A stretch of 64,000 bases of DNA from CAZAPO01 sp044841755 (GCA_044841755.1 JAXOFM010000001.1:868001-932000); one strand, 5' to 3'; positions 49,124-58,399 are shown, counted from the stretch's first letter. Notes: a model not told the origin generated them from the sequence alone. Numbers and translations are program-made.

Positions 49124-51904
49124 TTAGAATTTATAGGTTAAACCGACGCTTATCTGACTTCCCTTTTTGTAGGATTGAACAGTTTCGTTACTGGTACTTA
49201 CAACATTATCATTGGCATCAAAAACTGTAATTAACTGAGTTTGTTTTATTTCAGGGTTCACCAAATTTCTTCCTGTAATTTTTACTGAAAAGTGTTCGTT
49301 AAATTGCTTACTAACAACCATGTCTAGGGTTACAAATCCTTTTTCGATAATTTGGTCGTTAAATAAAGTAGCTCTGTCTGCAAAAGATTCTGGAGCTCCT
49401 AATGCAAATACTTTGTCAGAAGAGTAGTTTCCGGTTAAAGTTGCTACCAGTGGTTTATCTGTTCTGCTATTATAGCTAAAGGAACCGTTTGCAATAAAGT
49501 CTGATGCTCCTTGAAGATCTGATTCTGTAACATCTTTATATTGAAACTCTTCAAAAAGGTCTTGGTTAAACCACATCTGCGTAATGTTTGCAGTAAAATT
49601 CACAAGACTCTCTTCATCCTCATTTTCAATAATGTTGATTCTACCTTCAACTTCTAAACCAAAAATGTTTGCTTTTTCTCCTGTATTATTAAATTGAAAG
49701 ATTCCTGCAGATCCTCTTGCTTGTGCTAAGTTGATAGGGTCTTTTATGTTTTTATAGAATGCCGTAGCTGAAACTAATTCGTCCTTACTGATGAAGTATT
49801 CCCACTTTGTGTCAATATTAAAAATTGAAGATTTTTCAATTGCTGGATTACCTTTAACGATACGTCCTGTAGGAGACACATACTCAAAAGGCGCGAATTC
49901 TTTAAATTCTGGAAGCGTTTGTGTTAAACTAGAAGCCAAGCGAATTGAGTTCTTATCATTTAGCTGATATTTTAAGTTAACACTTGGATATAGCTCTGTA
50001 TATTCTTTAGTTAAAGTTCCAATACGTGGAGTTCCAGTTTCAGGATCAATGAAGTTTTTAACGTTCCAAGTAACGTTTATCTCGTCCCTTTCAAAACGTA
50101 AACCAACATTTCCTGAAAATCTTTTGTTAAGTCCAAAATCTAGGTTTGCATAACCAGATAGTATTGTTAAATCGGCCACATAACGATCTGGTTGTTGTTC
50201 TCTTAAAATTAATTCTGGACCGCTTGACGTGTTAAAATTATCTGCAATAAAAGTGCTTGAAAAATTATCAACAGAGTTTGTGATAAAGTCTCTTGCTGCA
50301 ACTCCAATGAATTGCGATTTAAAGTCTCTTTCCTTATATCTATAATTTGCTCCTACATTAAGTTGAAATGGGTGTTCTTCATCTTCATCCAAAGTTCCAA
50401 ACTTGTGGGTGTCTGCAATGAAACCATTGTATTCAAAATCTTCGATTTTCTGACTTGATTTCCTTTGTTGAAAATCTCCAACAAAAGCATAAGTAACCTC
50501 TGTAGGGCTTAATATGTTTGCTTCATTTCTTATTCTATTAGGCTCCTCGGCAAGTACAAAATTATATCCTCCTGCCCATGTAAGTGTATTTCTTTCAGAA
50601 AGCTTATGATCTCCCATTAACTGGTTAATAAACATGTTAGTTTGTTTATAGTTTTGATCTCTTACAAAAGCTCCATCTTCTTGTGGTTGTTGGTCAAAAA
50701 CATAACCAAGACCATCTCTACCACCTTCATAAACATTATCAACTCCTTTATTTACAAAAAGATGGTTGTATGCAATTTTGTGGTTATCATTTAGTTTAAT
50801 ATCACCTCTTATATAAGCTGTAGTACTAATGTTAGACTCAAACTCCTCAACATTAAATTCATCATCTAAGATGTTAGCTCTATAACTTTTAAATAGTCCT
50901 TCTCTGTACTCGAAAGATTGTCCATGAGAACCTGTAAAAGTTAATGACAATTGCTTGCCTAGAAAATCAAACTTATGAGCTCCATTTATAGAAAAGCTAT
51001 AATTTGTTGTATTATCTTGTACTAATGGATCCCAGCCTTGATAAGTAATTAGATCAACCAAGGCATATTGCTTTTTATGAAAACCTAGTGTCACGTCATC
51101 AGTTATTATGGTCTTTTTGAAATCTCCATCTAATCCTACTACTGCCGAATTTAATCCGGCTCCTACACCTATAGAGAACCCTTTTTTGGAGTAACGCTTA
51201 GATGTGATATCAACATTTCCAGATGCTTGATCTGCATAATTTGAAGTTGCATACGTTTTACCAATACCAACATTATTGATCAAGTTTGTGTCAAATAATG
51301 AAAGGTCTATATTCTTGTTCTGTACATCGTCTGATGGAATAGGTAATCCATTCATTGTAGTTGATAAATAACGATCACCAAGACCTCTAATATAAATATC
51401 GCCAGAACCTTCACTTTTGTTAACTCCTGATATTTTTGTAGTCGCAACAGCGGCATCAGAAACACCAATTTGTGATAGCCTTTCTGCTCCAATACTTTCT
51501 TTAATATTTACTGCTTTCTTCTGCTCAAGCAGCAATGCTACTTCGCTTTCACGTCTGGTAGTAGTTGTAATTACAACTTCATCTAAAGATGCTGCACTTG
51601 CAGCCATTGGTGCGTTAACTTCAGTTACTTTGCCAGCAGTTACTTCAACAATAATCTCTTGAGTTTCATAACCAACAAAGCTATATACAACTGTATATGT
51701 TCCAGGATCAAGATCTTCAAATGCATATAACCCATCAAAATCTGATGTTGTACCTGTAGTTGTTCCTTTAATTAATATGTTAGCGAATGCTAGTGGTTCG
51801 TTATTGTATTCTTTATCAGTTAATTTTCCAACAATAGAACCAGTGTTTTGAGCATACATTGAAGTGGCTAAAAACACTAAAAATAGTGAGATAAAATTAT
51901 TCAT
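49124..51904 (-). CDS. TonB-dependent outer-membrane receptor with carboxypeptidase-regulatory-like domain
   Basis: Energy-coupled outer-membrane transporter of 926 residues. The ATG at 51904 (MNNFISLFLVFLATSMYAQ) gives the signal peptide; nine extra residues upstream are unlikely. A CarboxypepD_reg-like domain (about 22-110) precedes the plug (about 120-240, with GSGDIYIRGLGDRY and PIPSDD) and a 22-strand barrel ending in SVGLTYKF. Its only close neighbour is the beta-helix lipoprotein, and it carries the same 11-bp repeat box as the porin, so a phosphate-related substrate is suspected. Siderophore or peptide uptake remain possible. Confidence 0.9.
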   Translation of the reverse strand: MNNFISLFLVFLATSMYAQNTGSIVGKLTDKEYNNEPLAFANILIKGTTTGTTSDFDGLYAFEDLDPGTYTVVYSFVGYETQEIIVEVTAGKVTEVNAPMAASAASLDEVVITTTTRRESEVALLLEQKKAVNIKESIGAERLSQIGVSDAAVATTKISGVNKSEGSGDIYIRGLGDRYLSTTMNGLPIPSDDVQNKNIDLSLFDTNLINNVGIGKTYATSNYADQASGNVDITSKRYSKKGFSIGVGAGLNSAVVGLDGDFKKTIITDDVTLGFHKKQYALVDLITYQGWDPLVQDNTTNYSFSINGAHKFDFLGKQLSLTFTGSHGQSFEYREGLFKSYRANILDDEFNVEEFESNISTTAYIRGDIKLNDNHKIAYNHLFVNKGVDNVYEGGRDGLGYVFDQQPQEDGAFVRDQNYKQTNMFINQLMGDHKLSERNTLTWAGGYNFVLAEEPNRIRNEANILSPTEVTYAFVGDFQQRKSSQKIEDFEYNGFIADTHKFGTLDEDEEHPFQLNVGANYRYKERDFKSQFIGVAARDFITNSVDNFSSTFIADNFNTSSGPELILREQQPDRYVADLTILSGYANLDFGLNKRFSGNVGLRFERDEINVTWNVKNFIDPETGTPRIGTLTKEYTELYPSVNLKYQLNDKNSIRLASSLTQTLPEFKEFAPFEYVSPTGRIVKGNPAIEKSSIFNIDTKWEYFISKDELVSATAFYKNIKDPINLAQARGSAGIFQFNNTGEKANIFGLEVEGRINIIENEDEESLVNFTANITQMWFNQDLFEEFQYKDVTESDLQGASDFIANGSFSYNSRTDKPLVATLTGNYSSDKVFALGAPESFADRATLFNDQIIEKGFVTLDMVVSKQFNEHFSVKITGRNLVNPEIKQTQLITVFDANDNVVSTSNETVQSYKKGSQISVGLTYKF

Positions 51905-51942
51905 TAGTTTTTGTAAATTTCGACAGCACAAAGAAACCTACA

Positions 51943-51975
51943 CACTGTAAAGAAGAGGTTAATCACAGGTTAAAA
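51943..51975 (-). promoter_or_regulatory. Pho-box-like direct repeats upstream of the TonB receptor
   Basis: On the minus strand two strong units, TTTTAACCTGT and GATTAACCTCT, are followed by a weaker TCTTTACAGTG and then TGTAGGTTTCT-TTG. Spacing to the TTTCTTTG element equals that upstream of the porin. The repeated TTAACC is 11 bases apart. Confidence 0.5.
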
Positions 51976-52086
51976 CTCAGTAAGAAAAGCGTTATATAAT
52001 TGTTACCAAAACGAGCATTTCTTTATGTGTTGGAAACAATTATTTAACATTCAAAATATGTATCTTAGGCCTTCAAAATTTCTACT

Positions 52087-53430
52087 ATGAATTGGGAGCA
52101 ATTATTATCACTTAAACGTTATGGAGATACCAATAAAAGACTGCGTAAAGAGCAAGATGAAACACGTCTAGGTTTTGAGGTTGATTACGACAGGATTATC
52201 TTTTCATCAGCGTTTAGAAGCTTACAGGATAAGACTCAGGTAATCCCACTTTCTCAAACCGATTTTGTGCATACTAGACTTACTCATAGTTTAGAAGTAA
52301 GTGTGGTTGGACGTTCGCTAGGAAGACAAGTTGGAAAAAGAGTTCTTGAAAAATATCCTCATTTAAGAGAAATTCATGGTTATCAAGCCAATGACTTTGG
52401 AGCCATAGTTGCGTCGGCTGCCTTAGCTCATGATATAGGAAACCCTCCCTTTGGACATTCAGGAGAAAAAGCCATTGGTCAATTCTTTTCTATTGGTAAT
52501 GGAAAACATTTTAAAGATTTACTAACTGAAAAGCAATACCAAGATCTTTGCGATTTTGAAGGAAATGCTAACGGATTTAAAATAGTAACACAAACCCGAG
52601 AAGGTAGAGAAGGAGGACTTAGGTTGAGCTATGCAACTTTGGGAGCCTTTACCAAATATCCAAAAGAATCTCTACCAAAGAAGCCAACATCGGATATTGC
52701 TGATAAAAAGTATGGTTTTTTTCAAGACGATAAGATTACTTTTTTAGATGTTGCTAACGAACTTGGATTGAAACCAACTCGTGTTGGTACTGATATTAGT
52801 TTTTCAAGACACCCTTTAGCATTTTTGGTAGAAGCTGCTGATGATATTTGTTATACCATTATTGATTTTGAAGACGGAATTAATTTAGAGTTAATCCCTG
52901 AAGAATTTGCCCTTGAATACCTATCCAAAATCATCAGAAGTAATATTAAACCAGAGAACTATTATGGACTCTCCACCAAAGAAGACAGAATTGGTTATTT
53001 ACGTGCTTTAGCTATTGGTTCATTGATTGAAGAAACGGTTTCTGTATTCATGGAAAATGAAGAATCTATTTTAAACGGAGATTTTTCTACCGCGTTATTA
53101 GACAGAAGTACTTATGAAGCACAGATAAATGATATTATTAAAATTAGTGTTGAAAGGGTTTATCAATCTAAAGAAGTTATTGAAAAGGAAGTTTCAGGAT
53201 ATGCGGTGATAACAAAATTATTAGACACTTTTATTACTGCTGCCAATAATACTTTTGAAGGAAATGCTTCAAGTTATGATAAATTGGTTATGACAATGTT
53301 TCCAGATACTATTGATGTAAAATCTGATGATCTTTACGACAGATTGTTAGGAGTTAGTCATTATGTTGCTTCACTTTCAGATAGTAACGCGATTTTAACC
53401 TACAAGAAATTAATGGGGATGAATTTATAG
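52087..53430 (+). CDS. dgt: Deoxyguanosinetriphosphate triphosphohydrolase (dGTPase)
   Basis: HD-domain enzyme of 447 residues that splits dNTPs into deoxynucleoside and triphosphate. Metal-binding motifs are RLTHSLEVS (His about 66) and AHDIGNPPFGHSGE (about 116-129), with the later conserved AADDICYTIIDFEDG (about 256-270) and HPLAFLVEA. It balances dNTP pools and so complements the ribonucleotide reductase in the window, though it is not linked to it. Its end overlaps the convergent dxs gene by six bases. Confidence 0.93.
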   Translation: MNWEQLLSLKRYGDTNKRLRKEQDETRLGFEVDYDRIIFSSAFRSLQDKTQVIPLSQTDFVHTRLTHSLEVSVVGRSLGRQVGKRVLEKYPHLREIHGYQANDFGAIVASAALAHDIGNPPFGHSGEKAIGQFFSIGNGKHFKDLLTEKQYQDLCDFEGNANGFKIVTQTREGREGGLRLSYATLGAFTKYPKESLPKKPTSDIADKKYGFFQDDKITFLDVANELGLKPTRVGTDISFSRHPLAFLVEAADDICYTIIDFEDGINLELIPEEFALEYLSKIIRSNIKPENYYGLSTKEDRIGYLRALAIGSLIEETVSVFMENEESILNGDFSTALLDRSTYEAQINDIIKISVERVYQSKEVIEKEVSGYAVITKLLDTFITAANNTFEGNASSYDKLVMTMFPDTIDVKSDDLYDRLLGVSHYVASLSDSNAILTYKKLMGMNL

Positions 53431-55185
53431 CTTGTGAAGTAGTTTTTCAATCTTTCTTTGGATGCTGTGACTATCTAAACCAATGGATTGTTGAAGTTCT
53501 TTAATAGTACCATGTTCAATAAACGCATCTGGTACTCCATGAATTTCTATCTGGTTTTTATAATTGTGTTTAGCAGCAAATTCTAAAATAGCAGTTCCCA
53601 ACCCACCTTTAACGGTTCCGTCTTCAACAGTTACAACTGCTGAGTGTAATTGAAATACTTGATGTAATAATTCTTCGTCTAAAGGCTTTAAGAATTTAAT
53701 GTCGTAATGCGACACATTTAAACTCTCAATAGCATCTGAAACATCATGAGCAATTGCACCTAAACTTAGAATAGCAACGTCTTTTCCTTGCTTCAATTGC
53801 TCTCCTTTTCCAATAGTTAAAGACTTAAAAGGCTCTTTCCAATTGGTCATTTTTCCATAACCTCTAGGGTAGCGAATTGCAATTGGTTGCTCAAGACCAA
53901 GTTGAGCTGTAAACATAATATTTCTTAGCTCTACTTCGTTTCTTGGAGCGAAAACAATAAGGTTAGGAATGCAGTTTAAATAAGCCAGATCGAATACTCC
54001 ATGATGTGTAGCACCATCTTCTCCAACCAAACCAGCACGATCTAAACAAAAGATAACAGGAAGCTTTTGTAATGCCACATCATGAATCACTTGATCGTAA
54101 GCGCGTTGTAAAAAAGTAGAATAGATATTACAGAAAGGAACCATACCTTGTGTAGCCATACCTGCGGCCATGGTTACAGCGTGTTGTTCGGCAATACCAA
54201 CATCAAAAGCACGATCTGGAAATTCATCCATCATATATTTGAGACTACTTCCTGTAGGCATTGCAGGAGTAATTCCAATAATCTTATCATTTTGTTCTGC
54301 GAGCTCTACAATGGTTTTTCCAAAAACATCTTGGTACTTGGTGAACTCAGAAGGTGCTTTTTTAATAAGTTCACCTGTTGTTGCATTAAACTTTCCTGGA
54401 GCATGATATTTTACTTGATCTTCCTCGGCTTTTTTAAGTCCTTTCCCTTTGGTGGTAATCACATGTAAAAGCTTAGGTCCTTTTATATTTTTTAATCGTT
54501 CTAACTCTGAAAGTAAAAGATTTAAGTCATGACCATCAATAGGACCAGAATAATTAAATTTTAGCGCTTCGAAGATATTATCTTGGCTATTTGATCCTTT
54601 TTTCACGTTAGTTAAATATTGCTTTAAGGCACCAACACTAGGGTCAATACCAATAGCATTATCGTTTAAAATAATCAAAATATTTGCATCAGTTACTCCA
54701 GCATGATTCAATCCTTCAAATGCCATTCCGCTAGCAATAGAAGCGTCACCAATAACAGCAATATGATGTTTATTTTCTCCTTTAAGTTTTGAAGCGATCG
54801 CCATACCTAAAGCTGCAGAAATTGAAGTGGAGGAATGACCAACACCAAAAGTGTCATAAATGCTCTCCTCTCTCTTTGGGAAACCACTAATACCACCAAA
54901 CTGTCGGTTGGTATCAAATTGCTCTCTTCTACCTGTTAAAATTTTATGCCCATAAGCTTGATGACCAACATCCCAAATGAGCTGATCTTTAGGTGTATTA
55001 AATGCATAGTGTAATGCAACAGTTAGTTCAACCACTCCTAGACTAGCACCTAAATGTCCTTCTTTGGTAGCAACTATGTTTATAATAAATTCACGAAGTT
55101 CTTTAGCTACTTGAGGCAACTCATTAGCTGAGAGATTACGCAAATCTTCTGGAGAATTTATATGATCTAAAATTCTGTTAAGCAC
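53425..55185 (-). CDS. dxs: 1-deoxy-D-xylulose-5-phosphate synthase
   Basis: First enzyme of the non-mevalonate isoprenoid pathway; thiamine-diphosphate dependent, condensing pyruvate and glyceraldehyde 3-phosphate. GHLGASLGVVELTVALHY (about 43-60), VWDVGHQAYGHKIL-type segment with His, the GDASIASGMAFEGLNHAG diphosphate motif (about 148-165), and FDVGIAEQHAVTMAAGMA (about 352-369) are all present. The frame stays open well upstream to 55410, but that part is non-homologous and overlaps tadA. I chose GTG 55185 because family proteins start just before LNRILDHINSP and a -7 element ends five bases before it; TTG 55188 is the alternative. Confidence 0.95.
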   Translation of the reverse strand: MLNRILDHINSPEDLRNLSANELPQVAKELREFIINIVATKEGHLGASLGVVELTVALHYAFNTPKDQLIWDVGHQAYGHKILTGRREQFDTNRQFGGISGFPKREESIYDTFGVGHSSTSISAALGMAIASKLKGENKHHIAVIGDASIASGMAFEGLNHAGVTDANILIILNDNAIGIDPSVGALKQYLTNVKKGSNSQDNIFEALKFNYSGPIDGHDLNLLLSELERLKNIKGPKLLHVITTKGKGLKKAEEDQVKYHAPGKFNATTGELIKKAPSEFTKYQDVFGKTIVELAEQNDKIIGITPAMPTGSSLKYMMDEFPDRAFDVGIAEQHAVTMAAGMATQGMVPFCNIYSTFLQRAYDQVIHDVALQKLPVIFCLDRAGLVGEDGATHHGVFDLAYLNCIPNLIVFAPRNEVELRNIMFTAQLGLEQPIAIRYPRGYGKMTNWKEPFKSLTIGKGEQLKQGKDVAILSLGAIAHDVSDAIESLNVSHYDIKFLKPLDEELLHQVFQLHSAVVTVEDGTVKGGLGTAILEFAAKHNYKNQIEIHGVPDAFIEHGTIKELQQSIGLDSHSIQRKIEKLLHKL

Positions 55186-55189
55186 CAAG

Positions 55190-55197
55190 CAAAAGTA
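55190..55197 (-). promoter_or_regulatory. -7 promoter element of dxs, implying a leaderless transcript
   Basis: On the minus strand TACTTTTG matches TAnnTTTG exactly and ends four bases before the GTG chosen as start. The distance is the same as for the DUF3109 gene at 35432. Confidence 0.5.
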
Positions 55198-55242
55198 CAA
55201 GTTTGAAATTGTATTTTTACTTGCCAATTGAGATTTAATGCA

Positions 55243-55692
55243 ATGGAAAATATTTTTGATGACACATATTTTATGAAGAAGGCACTTCAAGAGGCCGAAG
55301 CTGCTTTTGAAAAAGGTGAAATTCCGGTTGGTGCTGTAATTGTTATTGATAACCGAATTATTGCCAGAGCACATAATCTTACCGAAATACTCAATGATGT
55401 CACAGCACATGCCGAAATGCAGGCTATAACTGCAGCAGCAAATTTTCTAGGAGGAAAGTATCTTCAAAATTGCACATTATATGTAACCTTAGAACCTTGT
55501 CAAATGTGTGCTGGAGCCTTGTATTGGAGTCAGATAAGTAATATTGTTTATGGAGCTAAAGATGATCAAAGAGGTTGTGGTGTAATGGGAACGAAATTAC
55601 ATCCTAAAACCAAAATAAAAGGAGGCGTACTAGCCGAAGAAGCTTCAGCATTAATGAAGCGATTTTTTATTGAGAAAAGAAATTTGAATTAG
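55243..55692 (+). CDS. tadA: tRNA-specific adenosine deaminase
   Basis: Zinc deaminase of 149 residues that makes inosine at the wobble base of tRNA-Arg. Zinc motif HAEMQAI (about 54-60) with catalytic Glu, and PCQMCAGALYWSQI (about 84-97), which includes the substrate-binding segment typical of TadA. The FxxA start helix (MKKALQEAEAAFEKGEIPVGAVIV) is standard. The ATG at 55243 was preferred over an in-frame TTG at 55228. Divergent from dxs across a 57-base gap. Confidence 0.94.
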   Translation: MENIFDDTYFMKKALQEAEAAFEKGEIPVGAVIVIDNRIIARAHNLTEILNDVTAHAEMQAITAAANFLGGKYLQNCTLYVTLEPCQMCAGALYWSQISNIVYGAKDDQRGCGVMGTKLHPKTKIKGGVLAEEASALMKRFFIEKRNLN

Positions 55693-55766
55693 ATTTCATC
55701 CATAATACAGGCAGTATATCTACCTAATTCGACTTAAGTAGTTAATTTTTAGTAACTTTAAGAGAA

Positions 55767-56378
55767 ATGGTTTTAAGAAGTTACATAAAGATTTGGGCTT
55801 TCATTTTCACTTTTTGCTTAGTTAATTCTTGCTCAAACGATGATGACGATAATGGAGCTACTTTTTCAGCAACACAATTTGTTGATCCAAGAGATGGACA
55901 GACTTATGATATCGTTACCATTGGTACACAAACATGGTTTGCCGAAAACCTAAATTATGATTTGGGAGATAATTCCTCTGTTTGCTATTTTCTGGATGAT
56001 ACCAATTGCTTTATTTATGGAAGGCTTTATGAAGGAGATATAGCTCAAACTGCTTGTCCTGAAGGTTGGCATTTACCGTCAGTAGAAGAATACGAAACGC
56101 TATTTGATTATTTAGGAGGAATAGAAACTGCCCACGTTTTCCTTGCTCCGTTTGCGCATCAACAAGGGCAAGAGATAGGATTTAATCTGTTGGCTGCTGG
56201 ACGTCATTTTGGAGATTGGTTTGATCTGGGTGAAATAGGATATTATTATACGTCTACACCCGGAGGTTTTCCAAATTCCTATCGTAACATGATTTACTAT
56301 AAGAATAACGATGAGGTTACGCTAACTGGAGTTTCAAGTTCAGGACTAAACCAGAGCTGTAGATGCATTAAGGATTAA
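55767..56378 (+). CDS. FISUMP-domain lipoprotein
   Basis: A 203-residue lipoprotein (lipobox VNSCSND) followed by an Asp-rich linker and a Fibrobacter-succinogenes-major-paralogous (FISUMP) domain. Hallmarks: DPRDGQTYDIVTIGTQTWFAENLNY (about 36-60), ACPEGWHLPSVEEYETL (about 94-110) and a closing SCRCIKD. Such domains occur on surface proteins in Bacteroidota and Fibrobacteres and have C-type-lectin-like folds; ligands are unknown. The stop overlaps the convergent small membrane protein gene by four bases. Confidence 0.85.
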   Translation: MVLRSYIKIWAFIFTFCLVNSCSNDDDDNGATFSATQFVDPRDGQTYDIVTIGTQTWFAENLNYDLGDNSSVCYFLDDTNCFIYGRLYEGDIAQTACPEGWHLPSVEEYETLFDYLGGIETAHVFLAPFAHQQGQEIGFNLLAAGRHFGDWFDLGEIGYYYTSTPGGFPNSYRNMIYYKNNDEVTLTGVSSSGLNQSCRCIKD

Positions 56379-56599
56379 TTGTTGTAATCCCTCATTTTAT
56401 CAATATTCTCTTTTGTGATCATATAATCCTTAACGTCCTTATCTTTCCATCGGTAATAAGAAAATAAAGGAAACACAACAAAGAAGAGTCCTACGGCTCC
56501 AAAACCTATTAGTTTTTCAAAATAATCAACTTCAAGGAAGAACCCTGAAATGATACATCCTGCTGAAGCCAAGAACAATATCCAGATAAGATATTTCAC
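56375..56599 (-). CDS. Small two-helix membrane protein
   Basis: A 74-residue protein with two hydrophobic helices (about 1-20 and 30-48) followed by a charged tail (RWKDKDVKDYMITKENIDKM). It is not a named family I can identify, but similar 70-75-residue proteins lie next to aspS in other flavobacteria. It lies six bases after the aspS stop and is co-transcribed. Confidence 0.7.
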   Translation of the reverse strand: MKYLIWILFLASAGCIISGFFLEVDYFEKLIGFGAVGLFFVVFPLFSYYRWKDKDVKDYMITKENIDKMRDYNN

Positions 56600-56605
56600 T
56601 TTACC

Positions 56606-58360
56606 TTATTCCTTTAGGTTTAATTTTAAGTTCAGTTCATCCAACTGTTCACGGTCAATATTAGCAGGAGCATCAATCATTACATCTCTTCCAGAGTTGT
56701 TTTTAGGGAACGCAATAAAATCTCTAATAGTTTCCTGTCCTCCTAAAATAGACACTAATCTGTCTAGACCAAATGCAATTCCACCATGTGGAGGAGCTCC
56801 ATATTCAAAGGCATTCATTAAGAAACCGAACTGAGCCTTAGCTTCTTCTTTTGTAAATCCTAAATGATCAAACATGATAGATTGTGTTTCCTTATCATGA
56901 ATTCTGATAGAACCTCCACCAATTTCGTTTCCGTTTAACACAAGATCATAAGCATTTGCCTTAACCTCTCCAGGTTTAGAATCTAATAGCTCTATTTGTC
57001 CTGGTTTTGGCGATGTAAATGGGTGGTGCATTGCATGGTAACGTTCAGTTTCTTCGTCCCATTCTAACAAAGGGAAATCGATCACCCAAAGTGGTGCGAA
57101 TTCATCTGGTTTTCTTAACCCAAGACGTTCAGCCATTTCCATACGCAAAGCACTCAGTTGTGCTCTTACTTTATTAGTTTCACCAGAAAGCACACAAATT
57201 AGATCACCAGCTTTAGCTCCAGTTGCTGCAGCCCAATTAGCTAGATCATCTTGATCGTAGAATTTATCTACAGATGATTTATATGTTCCATCTTCATTAC
57301 ATCTTACATATACCATTCCCAGAGCTCCAACTTGAGGACGCTTTACCCAATCAATAAGCTTATCTATTTCTTTTCTTGAATACGAATTACCACCAGGAAT
57401 GGCTATACCAACTACTAATTCGGCACTATTAAAAACATTGAAATCTTTATGCTGCGCTACATTGTTTAACTCGCCAAACTCCATTCCAAACCTAATGTCT
57501 GGTTTATCATTTCCGTAGCGCTTCATAGCTTCATCAAATGTCATTCTTGGGAAGTCAGCAACATCAACACCATTAATTTCTTTAATTAAATGTCTTGTTA
57601 ACCCTTCAAAAGTATTTAGAATATCTTCTTGCTCTACAAACGCCATTTCACAGTCAATTTGGGTAAACTCTGGTTGTCTGTCAGCACGTAGATCTTCATC
57701 TCTAAAACACTTAACAATTTGAAAGTATTTATCCATTCCACCAACCATCAACAATTGTTTGAAGGTTTGAGGTGATTGTGGTAATGCATAAAATTGCCCT
57801 TCGTTCATTCTAGAAGGAACCACAAAATCACGAGCACCTTCAGGAGTAGATTTAATTAAATAGGGAGTTTCAACTTCTATAAAATCTTGCTTTGAAAGAT
57901 AGTTTCTAACTTCTTGTGTTACTCTATGACGGAAAATTAAATTCTCTTTTACAGGATTTCTTCTAATATCAAGGTAACGATATTGCATACGTAATTCTTC
58001 GCCACCATCAGTTTCATCTTCTATTGTAAAAGGAGGTAAAATAGCTTCGTTAAGGACATTTAATTCAGACACTAATATTTCAATATCTCCAGTTGGAAGA
58101 TTTGGGTTTTTTGAAGCACGTTCTATAACTTCTCCAGTTACCTGAATAACAAACTCTCTTCCAAGAGTTTTTGCATTAGTCATAATGTCTTTTGGTGTGC
58201 GCTCTTCGTCAAATATTAATTGAGTGATTCCGTATCGATCACGAAGGTCTACCCAAATCATAAATCCTTTATCTCTTGTCTTTTGAACCCAACCAGCAAG
58301 TGTTACTGTTTGACCAATAGTATTCGCTCTTAATTCGCCACAATTATGACTTCTATACAT
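56606..58360 (-). CDS. aspS: Aspartyl-tRNA synthetase
   Basis: Class II aminoacyl-tRNA synthetase of 584 residues, standard bacterial length. The N-terminal OB fold opens with MYRSHNCGELR and VTLAGWVQKTRDKG. Motif 1 region VETPYLIKSTPEGARDF, motif 2 FRDEDLRADRQPEFTQID (about 217-234) and motif 3 GGIAFGLDRLV (about 537-547) are intact, and the bacterial insertion GAD domain lies between motifs 2 and 3. Lack of a visible tRNA-Asn discrimination feature means it could be discriminating or not. Ordinary housekeeping gene. Confidence 0.97.
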   Translation of the reverse strand: MYRSHNCGELRANTIGQTVTLAGWVQKTRDKGFMIWVDLRDRYGITQLIFDEERTPKDIMTNAKTLGREFVIQVTGEVIERASKNPNLPTGDIEILVSELNVLNEAILPPFTIEDETDGGEELRMQYRYLDIRRNPVKENLIFRHRVTQEVRNYLSKQDFIEVETPYLIKSTPEGARDFVVPSRMNEGQFYALPQSPQTFKQLLMVGGMDKYFQIVKCFRDEDLRADRQPEFTQIDCEMAFVEQEDILNTFEGLTRHLIKEINGVDVADFPRMTFDEAMKRYGNDKPDIRFGMEFGELNNVAQHKDFNVFNSAELVVGIAIPGGNSYSRKEIDKLIDWVKRPQVGALGMVYVRCNEDGTYKSSVDKFYDQDDLANWAAATGAKAGDLICVLSGETNKVRAQLSALRMEMAERLGLRKPDEFAPLWVIDFPLLEWDEETERYHAMHHPFTSPKPGQIELLDSKPGEVKANAYDLVLNGNEIGGGSIRIHDKETQSIMFDHLGFTKEEAKAQFGFLMNAFEYGAPPHGGIAFGLDRLVSILGGQETIRDFIAFPKNNSGRDVMIDAPANIDREQLDELNLKLNLKE

Positions 58361-58399
58361 GCTTAAAAATTTTGATGTGCAAATTTAGTGAAGTAAATA

